This document shows positions 29,928 through 37,638 of a stretch of DNA of 48,101 nucleotides, one piece after another (position 1 is the first letter of the stretch; each line of letters begins with the position of its first letter). The notes beneath the pieces were generated by a model, which was given only the letters and a program-made list of their open reading frames with translations, did not search any database and was not told the DNA's origin. Source of the DNA: Beijerinckiaceae bacterium. Its GTDB lineage: Bacteria; Pseudomonadota; Alphaproteobacteria; Rhizobiales; Beijerinckiaceae. Both the position numbers and the translations under genes were made by a program. Location: NCBI GenBank assembly GCA_022702015.1, contig JAKONI010000118.1, positions 1 through 48,101 of the forward strand, read 5' to 3'.

Positions 29928-30344
29928 TCAGTAGCCGTAGCCGTAATAGCCGTAGGGCCGGCGGTAGTAGCCGTACGGGCCGCCATAGTAGCCCACGGGC
30001 GCATAGCCGCCGTAGCCGTACCCATAGCCGCCGTATGGGTAGCCGTAGCCGCCTGCGAGGCCGTACCCGAGGGCTGCGCCAGTGGCCAAGCCTAGGCCTA
30101 GGCCCACGCCGCCGTAGCCAAATCCGCGGCCGTACCCATAGCCGTATCGGCCGTATCCGCCTCGGAAGCCACCGTATCCGCCTCGGAAGCCACCGTAGCC
30201 GCCGCGGAAGCCCGCGCCGCGGAAGCCACCGCCGAAGCCACCCCCGTGGAAGCCCCCACCACCGAACCCACGCGCGTCAGCACCGGTCGGGATGAAAGCC
30301 AGCGCCGCCAGCAGCGCCGTTGAAGCAAGAGCAAGACGTTTCAT
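29928..30344 (-). CDS. Secreted Gly/Tyr-rich repeat protein
   Basis: Encodes 138 residues. Signal peptide MKRLALASTALLAALAFIPT GADA. The mature part consists almost wholly of Gly, Tyr, Phe and Arg repeats (GGFRGGYGG units, later PYGGYGYGYGGYAP). Such exported Gly/Tyr-rich low-complexity proteins are common in Rhizobiales and may be surface-associated or prone to phase separation. The coding DNA is correspondingly repetitive (GCCGTAGCC units), so assembly or length variation is possible. ATG 30353 is an alternative start. Confidence 0.8.
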   Translation of the reverse strand: MKRLALASTALLAALAFIPTGADARGFGGGGFHGGGFGGGFRGAGFRGGYGGFRGGYGGFRGGYGRYGYGYGRGFGYGGVGLGLGLATGAALGYGLAGGYGYPYGGYGYGYGGYAPVGYYGGPYGYYRRPYGYYGYGY

Positions 30345-30353
30345 CGGGGTCAT

Positions 30354-30593
30354 CTCCGTCTAAGCAGTATGGTCCGCAAACTCGGGCTGCTGCACGGAGG
30401 ATCCAGCCAACGAACACCCCAGGTGTCGCAGATTTGTATCAACGTGTTTCCAATAGACAAAAAAGCCCGACCAAGGGGAGATCATCCTCGGCCGGGCACT
30501 TCTAGTCGAGCATGATGGGGAGTGCTCGAATAGTTGCTGAGCCAACCGCCTATGCAGGCCAGGGTTCCACATCCTCATCGCTCGAAATTGACG
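30354..30593. other. Short gene-free interval
   Basis: Contains a possible terminator-like inverted repeat around 30455-30498 (CGACCAAGGGGAG...GGCCGGGCACTT context, weak). The last 15 bases (LEID codons at 30581-30592) belong to the decayed ParB-like gene. Confidence 0.3.
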
Positions 30594-31004
30594 ATGCTGG
30601 TCGAGAACCTGATGCGCGCCGAGCTTTCTCCGGCCGAGCGCGCCAAGGCGACCGCCCGACGCAAGGCCGTGTACCTCAAGCTCCACCCGGAGACGGCGCA
30701 CGGGGGCAACAGGACGGCAAGTCGCCAACTTGGCGACTTGCCCGACCCAGAACGCTTCACCGCGGAGACGGCCGCCGCGTCCGGCCGCTCGGAGCGCGCC
30801 GTCCAGCGGGACAATGAGCGCGGGGAAAAGGTGACCGACGCCGCCTTGGACAAGGTGGCGGGGACCCCGCTCGACAGCGGGGCTTATCTCGACCGGCTGA
30901 AGGATGTGCCGGCGGTTCATAGGGCTAGGTCGATCAACGCCTACTTGCCCATGCACTTGTCGAAGAACATGCGCTCCTGCCCAACGTCGGCGTGCTTGTC
31001 GTAG
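30594..31004 (+). pseudogene. Frameshifted ParB-like gene fragment
   Basis: Codons read ENLMRAELSPAERAKATARR, KAVYLKLHPETAHGGNR, FTAETAAASGRSERAVQRDN, ALDKVAGTPLDSGAYLDRLK, then unrelated sequence. This is the middle of a ParB/KorB-like nucleoid or plasmid protein (EIDENLxRAELsPaE.a....rRk..y..lhPet). Immediately upstream, codons for L-E-I-D occur in another frame (30581-30592), separated by the 10 bases GATGCTGGTC, so a 10-base insertion breaks the expected EID-ENL join. Both ends are missing. Clearly a remnant. Confidence 0.7.
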
Positions 31005-31162
31005 GCGTAGTCCCTAGCTCTAGACCGGCAGACGGCCGCTCCGGCATTGGCGGGCGTACTGGACGCCGCCGCCTGCCGCCGCCCCTGTGAACGTGCCCAG
31101 CCAGGTGAGACCGCCATGAGGGACACCAGGGCAACACTGAGGGCGGGACGGACCAAGCGCAT
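30941..31162 (-). CDS. Small secreted Cys-containing protein
   Basis: Encodes 73 residues from ATG 31162. Signal peptide MRLVRPALSVALVSLMAVSP GWA. The mature part ends AAVCRSRARDYAYDKHADVG, QERMFFDKCMGK. The two cysteines, one before R-x-x-A and one in KCM, resemble those of the protein at 33628-33870, suggesting the same small family of periplasmic proteins. It overlaps the end of the ParB remnant on the other strand. Confidence 0.6.
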   Translation of the reverse strand: MRLVRPALSVALVSLMAVSPGWARSQGRRQAAASSTPANAGAAVCRSRARDYAYDKHADVGQERMFFDKCMGK

Positions 31163-31212
31163 GCCTTCGACGTAGGGCACCCGCGGCGTGACGATCAGCC
31201 AGACACCCGACA

Positions 31213-31310
31213 ACGTGAAGCGGCTCGGCCCCGCCGCCCGTGAGGGCTAGCGGGGCGCACGGTGCCGTGGATAACGACCTCAGCCGATACGCGACGCGGC
31301 CGCCGTCTAC
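31213..31310. repeat. GC-rich dispersed repeat, copy 3, with a decayed gene tail
   Basis: GGCCCCGCCGCCCGTGAGGG, then CGGGGCGCACGGTGCCGTGG and CAGCCGATACGCGACGC match copy 2 with substitutions. Just upstream (about 31182-31220) the sequence still reads TRGVTISQTPDNV, the tail of a paralogue of the 29253-29489 gene. So gene tail and repeat were copied together. Confidence 0.5.
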
Positions 31311-31324
31311 ATGCCCCAGAAGGG

Positions 31325-31468
31325 TTATCGAGCTGCCAGCTGCACCGGGGCCGCGCTGTGCCGGAATAGTGCACGGACGGCTCGGAACGGCAGTGTGAGC
31401 AGCCGAACGACGCCATGGACGGCCATGACGACGACGACGGCGAGAAGGGCCAGGAGCGTATTCAGCAA
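31325..31468 (-). CDS. Small membrane protein
   Basis: Encodes 47 residues from TTG 31468, with GGGAGAAC upstream: LNTLLALLAVVVVMAVHGVV, RLLTLPFRAVRALFRHSAAP. One transmembrane helix followed by a basic amphipathic tail. No family. The upstream open frame is Pro/Arg-rich and unlikely to be coding. Confidence 0.4.
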   Translation of the reverse strand: MLNTLLALLAVVVVMAVHGVVRLLTLPFRAVRALFRHSAAPVQLAAR

Positions 31469-31651
31469 GGCAGGTTCTCCCGGCGGCAGAGATGCAGCGG
31501 GCCGCCGTCCGCTCTTGCCCCGAGGGTTGCGCCCTGAACCCGGCGAGATCGTGGACGGCCGAGCAGGCGGTCGGTCCCTGTGGACAACCTCGTATCTCCC
31601 CTTGGCGGCGCCACGGAGGGGAATCACGCCGGGGGGAGCTTGGAGACACCC

Positions 31652-32113
31652 ATGCTCGACCCTGACCCACCAGACTTGTTCAGTACCGCCGGCATCCCCT
31701 TGGAGGCCGAGCCCACGCAGACCCCGCCAAAGCGGCAGCGGAAGGCCCGGAAGCCGACACCGGCCGAACTGGCGGCAGCGGACCGCCTGATGGGCGGCCG
31801 CCGCCTACGGGCTCCGCAGGCGCCAGGACGGCGTACCCGGGTGGGGCAGCCGCGGGACCTCAGCCCGGCGCCGGTGCTGGCCTTTCCGCTGTCAAGAAAC
31901 GCTGGCGTCTTATCCGCTACCGTGGAGCGCCTGCCACACTTCTACGACGATGCATTCGAGAAGAAGTGGTCGAAAGTCGGCCGCAACGTAGAGGATCGAC
32001 TTGTTAGGCGTGGCCTTGCACCCGAAGAGGCCTTAAACTGTGCCCATGAGTTGCTTGATGCTGCGTTGAACATCCGAGCAACTCAGGCTGAGAACGAGAG
32101 GAAAAGAGGATGA
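31652..32113 (+). CDS. DUF6074-like hypothetical protein
   Basis: Encodes 153 residues from ATG 31652. The N-terminal half is Pro/Arg-rich. The C-terminal part, VLAFPLSRNAGVLSATVERL, then VGRNVEDRLVRRGLAPEEAL, resembles a short Rhizobiales domain that I know as DUF6074 (a 'FPLsRr.g.v...a..l' strand followed by helices). The stop overlaps the next start by 4 bases (ATGA). The family call is tentative. Confidence 0.55.
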   Translation: MLDPDPPDLFSTAGIPLEAEPTQTPPKRQRKARKPTPAELAAADRLMGGRRLRAPQAPGRRTRVGQPRDLSPAPVLAFPLSRNAGVLSATVERLPHFYDDAFEKKWSKVGRNVEDRLVRRGLAPEEALNCAHELLDAALNIRATQAENERKRG

Positions 32114-32898
32114 TAGCTGCCCCAAAACGGGGCGCGGGCAATCAAAATGAAGAAGGGCCCCGCCGGCGGCAACCGACGAAGGCCCTTACGAAGTCCACTC
32201 GTGATGGTGGTCTAGATAGCGCGCCCGCGCTGAACAACCAACCCCATACGACCACTGGTATCTGGCAGACTAGGGATGCCTTCGGCGCGGGGAATGTCGT
32301 CTACAGGTCAACGAAGGCGGAAGATCACGCTGACCTCACGCGGCTTAAGGCGGCCGGTGCCCGAGCCGGCCATACCCTCTCACAGATGAGGCAGGTGCTA
32401 CGACACTGGGGGCTTAAGCACCCGCCCATCGAGTTGCAGAAGGCGTGGTTGCGCATCGGCGTGGCGCAGTACATCGCCATCCGCGCTTCACGGCCCCGCT
32501 GGACCTTGGGACTGCACAACTGGGTCCGGCGCTATCTCCCCGAGATCTGGAGGACCTGGCCGGCGGAACGCATCGATGCCCTAGCCCGGAAGATGCGCCG
32601 TGAAGGCACATGCTTCCTGCCGGAGGAGAAGGGCGCGATACTGGGGGTCAACCGCGACACGTATCTTGCCCTCGGCCTCAGCGACATCTGGCCGGCTGGC
32701 ATGCCGCTTGAGGAGCGAGAGCGCGACCAGCGCGACGCCAGGAACGCTAGAGATCGGGCGAACAACTTGGCGAGCGGCAAGGTGAAAGACCCGCACGTTT
32801 TGTCGAAGGCGCAGACGAAGCCTTGGGATGAGCTCGGCATCAGCGAGCGCACGTACTACCGACACCTGAAGGCGGGGAAGCTTCCCCTGGCTGCATAG
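32110..32898 (+). CDS. Hypothetical DNA-related protein with C-terminal HTH
   Basis: Encodes 262 residues, starting in the ATGA overlap. The central region contains PRWTLGLHNWVRRYLPEIWR and MRREGTCFLPEEKGAILGVN RDTYLAL, the latter helix-turn-helix-like. The C-terminus, KPWDELGISERTYYRHLKAG KL, is a second HTH-like motif. 'KPWe..GISraTyYR' tails occur in many small plasmid and phage proteins of Rhizobiales. More A/T-rich codons than neighbours in places. Probably a DNA-binding accessory protein; precise role unknown. Confidence 0.55.
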   Translation: MIAAPKRGAGNQNEEGPRRRQPTKALTKSTRDGGLDSAPALNNQPHTTTGIWQTRDAFGAGNVVYRSTKAEDHADLTRLKAAGARAGHTLSQMRQVLRHWGLKHPPIELQKAWLRIGVAQYIAIRASRPRWTLGLHNWVRRYLPEIWRTWPAERIDALARKMRREGTCFLPEEKGAILGVNRDTYLALGLSDIWPAGMPLEERERDQRDARNARDRANNLASGKVKDPHVLSKAQTKPWDELGISERTYYRHLKAGKLPLAA

Positions 32899-32905
32899 GC
32901 GGGTT

Positions 32906-32960
32906 GGCAGTGAAATCCGTTGCGTTCCCGTAAGGAATGGAGGCGCCGGATTTTACTGCC
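32906..32960. repeat. Inverted repeat downstream of the HTH gene
   Basis: GGCAGTGAAATCC at 32906-32918 and GGATTTTACTGCC at 32948-32960 pair over 13 bases with one G-U. The loop contains a smaller inverted repeat GTTCC/GGAAT. It lies 8 bases after the stop of 32110-32898. No T-run follows, so it is not a standard terminator. Confidence 0.5.
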
Positions 32961-33089
32961 ACTCCTTGGAACTCAGTCCGACCCGACGCCCATACCGATC
33001 CCAGCGTTGTGCACAGAAGGCGGCCGGGGCGCTCCAAGCGTCCCCGGCCGCCCCTTTCCAATGTGGCAAGGGTGACAACGGCGACAAGA

Positions 33090-33374
33090 ATGAACACCGA
33101 TGCATCACACCCTCGCGCGGGCGAGGCCGGGTTCGTACGCTACCACGCCGGCTTGGGGCCGGCGCCCGCTACCGACCCCTCGCGGCGATGCTCCACAGGG
33201 GGCATGTGCCAGATCCTTCCCCCGCAGCCCGGCGTACACCTCGCTGGCTTCGAATGGGTGAGACGGCACGCGGCGCGCCGTGTTCGGAAAGCACACAGGC
33301 CGTGTTTGCCGGTCTTCCACACGGCGAAGGCGGTCGATCAACCCGCAATGACTTGCGTCTTCGTCGGCTTCTGA
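33090..33374 (+). CDS. Possible small protein
   Basis: Encodes 94 residues from ATG 33090: MNTDASHPRAGEAGFVRYHA, CQILPPQPGVHLAGFEWVRR and FHTAKAVDQPAMTCVFVGF. Composition is acceptable but not compelling; two other frames are open over parts of it. No ribosome-binding site is convincing. Listed as a low-confidence gene. Confidence 0.3.
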   Translation: MNTDASHPRAGEAGFVRYHAGLGPAPATDPSRRCSTGGMCQILPPQPGVHLAGFEWVRRHAARRVRKAHRPCLPVFHTAKAVDQPAMTCVFVGF

Positions 33375-33426
33375 TAGTAGTCGAACCTCAAGGGCTCGAT
33401 GTTGCCTGTATCGATCACGCGGGGCG

Positions 33427-33464
33427 CTCTTGCAGGGCGCTTCTACGTCCGCCTCCTGCAAGAG
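33427..33464. repeat. Perfect 10-bp inverted repeat
   Basis: CTCTTGCAGG at 33427-33436 and CCTGCAAGAG at 33455-33464, with an 18-base loop. Lies in the gap after the possible small gene, about 50 bases before a terminator-like hairpin. Confidence 0.5.
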
Positions 33465-33508
33465 GGCGGGCCGCGATCGCCGGTGGGACGCCGGGGGTGA
33501 TAGAGCTT

Positions 33509-33555
33509 TAAGGGCCTCGACGGCGCTGGCCGGCGGGGCCCTTCTTCGTTTTACC
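33509..33555 (+). terminator. Intrinsic terminator candidate
   Basis: AAGGGCC, then an inner CGGCGC/CCGGCG-type pairing, then GGGCCCTT, followed by CTTCGTTTTACCC. A GC-rich stem with a T-containing tail on the plus strand. It would stop transcription before the small secreted-protein gene at 33628. Confidence 0.55.
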
Positions 33556-33627
33556 CAATTGCTCTGCTTGACAGCTTAGATCTGCGTGGCATCATCGTGC
33601 CTGAATACAACTTTGGCTGGTCAAATC

Positions 33628-33870
33628 ATGAGAAAGCGCGTCGATTTCATCGCAACCTCTGCAGTCGTTACGTTGATATGTACATGGGCAGATGTAAGCA
33701 ACGCGCGCCCGGCCCCTTACGCACCTCAACCGGGCGACACCCCTCTACAAATCAAGTGTAGAACCGAAGCTCACCAGATGATGTCGGGGTCAAGAAGCTC
33801 AACACAATACGCCTTGGTCAATCGAGAACTACGGCAAAAGCACTACAAGAAATGCATGTCGGGCGAATAG
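33628..33870 (+). CDS. Small secreted Cys-containing protein
   Basis: Encodes 80 residues from ATG 33628. Basic start MRKRVDFIATSAVVTLICTW (signal peptide-like), cleavage near SNARPAP. The mature part includes LQIKCRTEAHQMM and RELRQKHYKKCMSGE, with two cysteines positioned as in 30941-31162. It is AT-richer than its surroundings, which fits recent transfer. Function unknown. Confidence 0.6.
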   Translation: MRKRVDFIATSAVVTLICTWADVSNARPAPYAPQPGDTPLQIKCRTEAHQMMSGSRSSTQYALVNRELRQKHYKKCMSGE

Positions 33871-33886
33871 TCGGGAATCACCTATC

Positions 33887-34036
33887 TCTGGCAATAATAA
33901 TCGGTACAGCCGGGATGCGCTGCATGATCCGATCACCAACGGCCCGTTCATCGGCGCCAAGTCCTCCGCGGTGCGCAACGTGGACCTGTCGTTTGTGGAT
34001 CGGTTAGACCCCACGTCGCCGTTGAACGGCCACTGA
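33887..34036 (+). pseudogene. Unidentified C-terminal gene fragment
   Basis: Without a start codon, the frame reads SGNNNRYSRDALHDPITNGP, FIGAKSSAVRNVDLSFVDRL, DPTSPLNGH and stops at 34034. The composition is that of real protein, but I do not recognise it. Probably the 3' remnant of a larger gene. Confidence 0.35.
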
Positions 34037-34040
34037 GGCT

Positions 34041-34316
34041 TCAATGGAAAACATCGGGAGCGTTTCTGGGCTTCAGGAACGCAACGCCTACGGTGTGCTG
34101 GTGCCGCCATACGACCCGCACTGTATGCGAGATCGGATCTGGGCCTATCCGTAGCTCAAACAACCGGGGGGCTTTCGTGCTGGGGGCAAATGCAACACAA
34201 GCACCCTGCACCGACAAGTTCAGCACCACGCACGCTTCACTAGCGCTGATGCCGGGAAAATCGGCGCTTGCAGACAGGGCAATTTTGGCCCGGTGTTTGG
34301 CACGTCGTTCGAGCAC
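34041..34316 (-). CDS. PilZ-domain protein
   Basis: Encodes 91 residues, nearly just a PilZ domain. MLERRAKHRAKIALSAS has the RxxxR-type start of PilZ, and VLNLSVQGACVAF matches the second motif (D/N-x-S-x-x-G). It then continues to VRVVWRHQHTVGVAFL. PilZ proteins bind cyclic di-GMP and regulate motility or exopolysaccharide. The motif residues are partly conserved (N-LS-x-QGA), so binding is likely but not certain. Confidence 0.72.
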   Translation of the reverse strand: MLERRAKHRAKIALSASADFPGISASEACVVLNLSVQGACVAFAPSTKAPRLFELRIGPDPISHTVRVVWRHQHTVGVAFLKPRNAPDVFH

Positions 34317-34572
34317 CGAATTGACCTATATCAGGCGGTTCTGGCTCTAAATCTGACCTACACCCGTTAAGCTTTGGCGAACAAAATCAGCATCCGAAGT
34401 TCATGCGTGTAATCGCCCCTATATTGGGCAGCGTATAACGCCTGCCATTTTTCAATACCGGCAAGCATTTTTCCATAATGACGCAACAGATGCGCAGATA
34501 TGTCAGCGACCGCATGGAAACTAACCTCGGTTAGAAGATTGACACCGCAGGTAGTGGTGCACGAGCTTGCTT
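34317..34572. other. Gene-free, AT-richer interval
   Basis: Divergent upstream space between the PilZ gene and a small membrane-protein gene. It is AT-richer than average. Probably contains both promoters, but no pair of hexamers can be singled out. Confidence 0.35.
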
Positions 34573-34812
34573 ATGGCTGGCCTCGTAATATTAACGCTGT
34601 TCGCGGGTATTGCCGCAGCAGTATTATCCTGGCCTTATGGCGTCGTGTTCGCGCTTGTCGCGGCACAGCTGACAGGCAGCGCCGTAGCTCTCATACTTGG
34701 TTTGCTAAGAGCCCACCGTCGAAGTCTTTCACCACCTCGCCTCCCAGCCCCCCGAGGGCGAAAGGCAGACAGGCGCGTCGGTCTTGAATGGCGACCTGAC
34801 ACGGACCAGTAG
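34573..34812 (+). CDS. Small two-span membrane protein
   Basis: Encodes 79 residues from ATG 34573: MAGLVILTLFAGIAAAVLSW, PYGVVFALVAAQLTGSAVAL ILGLL, then a basic Arg/Pro cytoplasmic tail. Two transmembrane helices. No family recognised. Confidence 0.6.
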   Translation: MAGLVILTLFAGIAAAVLSWPYGVVFALVAAQLTGSAVALILGLLRAHRRSLSPPRLPAPRGRKADRRVGLEWRPDTDQ

Positions 34813-34928
34813 GCCGCGGGCGCCACCCTCATGGAGTAGTGCATCTTCCGCCGCATCGGCCAGCTGATGTAGCGCGGAAAGGGGCCTAGGGCTGGCGACG
34901 TCCCGCGCCTGCACCCCGTGCCCCGCCT

Positions 34929-35141
34929 ATGCCCTGCCGCTGTTCGGAGCGACGCAAGGCATTCCTGGGGGCAGCCAAGAGCCTCGGGGCAGGTGATGCC
35001 CGATCCGCGATGCCCGCCGCTCGCTTCATCGCAGCCAGCGCGGTCGAGGATATGGCGGCCCTCATGAAGGGCCTGCGGTCAGGGGCACCCACACGCCCAC
35101 GCACGGCACCCACACGGCGCCCAGGGACACGGCAGGGGTGA
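34929..35141 (+). CDS. Small Cys-Arg-rich conserved protein
   Basis: Encodes 70 residues: MPCRCSERRKAFLGAAKSLG, AGDARSAMPAARFIAASAVE and a Pro/Arg tail. 'MPCrCseRR.al..a..al..Gd...a' is a pattern of small proteins recurrent in Rhizobiales phages and plasmids. It is the first of a block of three plus-strand hypotheticals (34929-36882). Confidence 0.5.
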   Translation: MPCRCSERRKAFLGAAKSLGAGDARSAMPAARFIAASAVEDMAALMKGLRSGAPTRPRTAPTRRPGTRQG

Positions 35142-35335
35142 GCAGCCGCGAAGCTGAACGCCGAGGTGAGGGCCCAGGCCTCCGCAGGGGAGCCGGCGGC
35201 CACCGGTGGCCAGCCTGCCGACATCTGGGCCGACGTTGCGGCCTCCGTAAACGCTGAGGGCCGCGCCACGAACGCTGGCTTCGTTTCCCCTGGCCAACAC
35301 CATGGCGCCCGCAACACGCGCCCGAGGATCTCGTG

Positions 35336-36385
35336 ATGTTGAAGGGTCTGAAGGCGCTGCTCGGCTTGGCCGGACGCGAAGACGCGACATCGGATGAGCT
35401 CGCACCATCATTGCCAGAGGCAGAGGCGGAACTCGCGGCGGCCCTGGCGGCCCAGGCCGACGCCGAGGCCGCATACCGGGCGGCCCTGATCAAGGGGAAT
35501 GAGGCCGAGGAGGACCAGGCGGATGCCGAGCGCCAGGCAATCGATAAGAGGATCGTTCGTGCCAAGATCCTCATCGAGACACTGCGCGAGTGCCTTGCTG
35601 AGGCCCAAGAGCGGGAGCTAGAGGCCGAACGGGTCGAACGCTACGAGGCCGCGCGCCGCCAAGGCGACGAAGCGGGAGATGCACTCCGCGTGCTCTACCC
35701 GCAGTTTGCGGGCGGCATAGTTGAGCTGCTCCGGGCCGTCGCCGAGGCCGAGATTGCGGTGAAGGCAGCCAACGGCGACCTTCCGCGCGGAGCCGCCCCC
35801 TTGGCGGGTGTCGAAAATCGCGTCCGCAACTTTCCAGGCTTCCCGGACGAGGTGCTCTCGGAAACGCACGTTGAGCGCTGGGTTCGCATCGGTCAAATCC
35901 TCCCCGGAAATTTCGACCAGGGCGAGGTGCGACCCACCGAAGGTAACCGTGGCACCCTGCGAGTTCGCGGCTTGCCGGCCAACGAGGGGTATGGCGTCGA
36001 GTTGCGCCAATTCATCCAACGCGAGCTGTTCCCAGCCACCTTCTCCGGCGGGACCGACAGCCTTGCTCTCGGCGTTTCGCTGCCCGGCTTCATGGAGGGC
36101 GAGCCGAAGCTTTTCGAGCCGATCGAGCGCCCGTACCAGGGCGGCCTCCATCCCGCGCATGTGTTGGAAAAGATCGCCGGGCTTCGCGCCGTAGCGCCCC
36201 GCGGCGACCCGGCAAACCCGCCCCAGCCGACCCCTATCATCCAGGACGGCGACCAGACCGGCGTCGCCCCAGCGGCGGCGCCTTTGAAGCGAAATACGTA
36301 CGGCTCCTTTGGAGGGCAGTCGCGCGATGTCCCGTTCGGCTCGCGCGAGAGCTTCCTCATCCGCCTGAGTGGGGCGCCCGCGTGA
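35336..36385 (+). CDS. Hypothetical protein with long coiled-coil N-terminus
   Basis: Encodes 349 residues from ATG 35336 (GAGGATCTC upstream). Residues about 20-110 are a Glu/Ala coiled coil (AEAELAAALAAQADAEAAYR). A middle region follows (YPQFAGGIVELLRAVAEAEI), then a C-terminal half rich in Pro/Gly and beta (VENRVRNFPGFPDEVLSETH; LFEPIERPYQGGLHPAHVLE). It overlaps the next gene at GTGA. It resembles phage structural or scaffold-associated hypotheticals, but no family is recognised. Confidence 0.6.
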   Translation: MLKGLKALLGLAGREDATSDELAPSLPEAEAELAAALAAQADAEAAYRAALIKGNEAEEDQADAERQAIDKRIVRAKILIETLRECLAEAQERELEAERVERYEAARRQGDEAGDALRVLYPQFAGGIVELLRAVAEAEIAVKAANGDLPRGAAPLAGVENRVRNFPGFPDEVLSETHVERWVRIGQILPGNFDQGEVRPTEGNRGTLRVRGLPANEGYGVELRQFIQRELFPATFSGGTDSLALGVSLPGFMEGEPKLFEPIERPYQGGLHPAHVLEKIAGLRAVAPRGDPANPPQPTPIIQDGDQTGVAPAAAPLKRNTYGSFGGQSRDVPFGSRESFLIRLSGAPA

Positions 36386-36882
36386 GCGGCCCCCGGGTCG
36401 GGGCGCCGCCGCGGACCCGCAGGACCACCGACACGCTGGAGGAGTTCACCGTGTGGATCGCGCCGCCCGATCCGAATGCGCCGCCACCGGTCCGGGTGCC
36501 GGGGTCGAGGACGATTGCTCGGCTCCGCGCGAAGGCAGAGGCGGCCGAAAGGGCCGCCGCTGCTGCCCAGGCGCTCATCCGGCGGGTACAGCCGGGCCTG
36601 CGCCCACCGCCGGGCCGGTTGTTCTGTGTGGACGTGGCCGGCCTGGTCCTACGCGGCCCCCACGGCGGGATCGGTACCAGCGAGAGGATGGCGTGCACCC
36701 TGATGCCCCTCGCCCAAGGCGGCCGACAGCCGGTCGAAACGCTCGTAGCCGCCGGCGGCTTGGCGGATGAGACCGCCCTTCGGGAGGCCCTAGCCGCGTT
36801 GGCACCGAAGTTGGGGGTCATCGGTTTGCGGGTCTGTCGGCGCAAGGCCGGGATCAGGATGGCGAAGGTCCGGGAAGCCTGA
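36382..36882 (+). CDS. Hypothetical protein, coupled to the previous gene
   Basis: Encodes 166 residues from GTG 36382 (GTGA overlap with the preceding stop). It has a Pro-rich beginning, an Ala/Arg coiled coil (RTIARLRAKAEAAERAAAAA) and a C-terminal half with VDVAGLVLRGPHGGIGTSER and LAPKLGVIGLRVCRRKAGIR. No family. Probably works with the preceding protein. Confidence 0.55.
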   Translation: MSGPRVGAPPRTRRTTDTLEEFTVWIAPPDPNAPPPVRVPGSRTIARLRAKAEAAERAAAAAQALIRRVQPGLRPPPGRLFCVDVAGLVLRGPHGGIGTSERMACTLMPLAQGGRQPVETLVAAGGLADETALREALAALAPKLGVIGLRVCRRKAGIRMAKVREA

Positions 36883-37179
36883 CACTCGCACCACGGCGCC
36901 AACGGCCAGCATGATGGGGCATGGCTGCTTGGGGTGGTTTGCGGTCGGTCCGCTGTTGGTTGCGAATGGTGCGAAGCGGACGATGCGGATGCCCGGCTGA
37001 AGACCAACCGTACCCAAGGCTTACCTCTCTCTCGGTCTTGCCGCCACTTGCCGATATTGCTCCAAGACTGAATTGCTCGACCGGCAGCCAACTGCGGTTT
37101 CCGGCGCCGGGAGCGTACACAGCACACTAAAGTAACCAGCTGGTCGGTACCATCAGCGACTAATGACGAAGGAACTCTA
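36883..37179. other. Gene-free interval upstream of the ygiB-like gene
   Basis: No gene. It ends in AAGGAACTCTA before the next ATG, a good ribosome-binding site. Degenerate GCGGAC/GCGGTT motifs like those of the left edge occur at about 36940-36990. Confidence 0.35.
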
Positions 37180-37638
37180 ATGCTGCGGCGTGGCGCAAGT
37201 CCGATCTTCGGCCGTCGCACGGCTTCGGCGCCCCGTCCAACGCAGTCATCCGCGCACGGTAAGCTAACCATAAAGCGATCGCATCAGGTCAGCCTCCTGC
37301 TGTTGGGCTCTACGGCGCTCGCCGGTTGGCAGTACAGCCGACCCGCTTCGCCCCGCCTCGAACCGCAGCAAGTTTTAGAAAGCCCGGCCCAACCGGGGTG
37401 CGACCGTGGCGGGGTTTCCACCATACCTGGATGCAGCGACGGGCGAGCATCAACACAGGATCCCATGGGGAGGAGTACTGGAACTTCGTCGTCCGGCAGC
37501 CATGGTGGCTTCTTCGGGTTCTTCAGTGGCGGCGCATCGCCTGGCACGTCCGAAGCACGCGCTGCCAAAGGCACTACGACGTTCGGCGGCTTCGGTGAAT
37601 CGGGTCGTGCAGTGGCCGCCCATGGGGCGGGTGGGTGA
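37180..37638 (+). CDS. YgiB-like (DUF1190) protein with altered lipobox
   Basis: Encodes 152 residues. KRSHQVSLLLLGSTALAGWQ is the membrane or signal part, where homologues have a lipobox ending in Cys; here the position is Trp. The C-terminus, SSSGSHGGFFGFFSGGASPG, then TTFGGFGESGRAVAAHGAGG, is the YgiB hallmark (GGFGES near the end). Shorter than Escherichia coli YgiB (about 220 residues), lacking most of the central Gln-rich part. The next gene is YgiC-like and overlaps its stop, the same order as ygiB-ygiC elsewhere, which strengthens the call. Confidence 0.75.
   Translation: MLRRGASPIFGRRTASAPRPTQSSAHGKLTIKRSHQVSLLLLGSTALAGWQYSRPASPRLEPQQVLESPAQPGCDRGGVSTIPGCSDGRASTQDPMGRSTGTSSSGSHGGFFGFFSGGASPGTSEARAAKGTTTFGGFGESGRAVAAHGAGG

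Noticed and set aside
30360..30956. 198-codon minus-strand frame opposite the ParB-like remnant
   Set aside because: The plus-strand codons match ParB-like motifs; the minus frame has no recognisable features.
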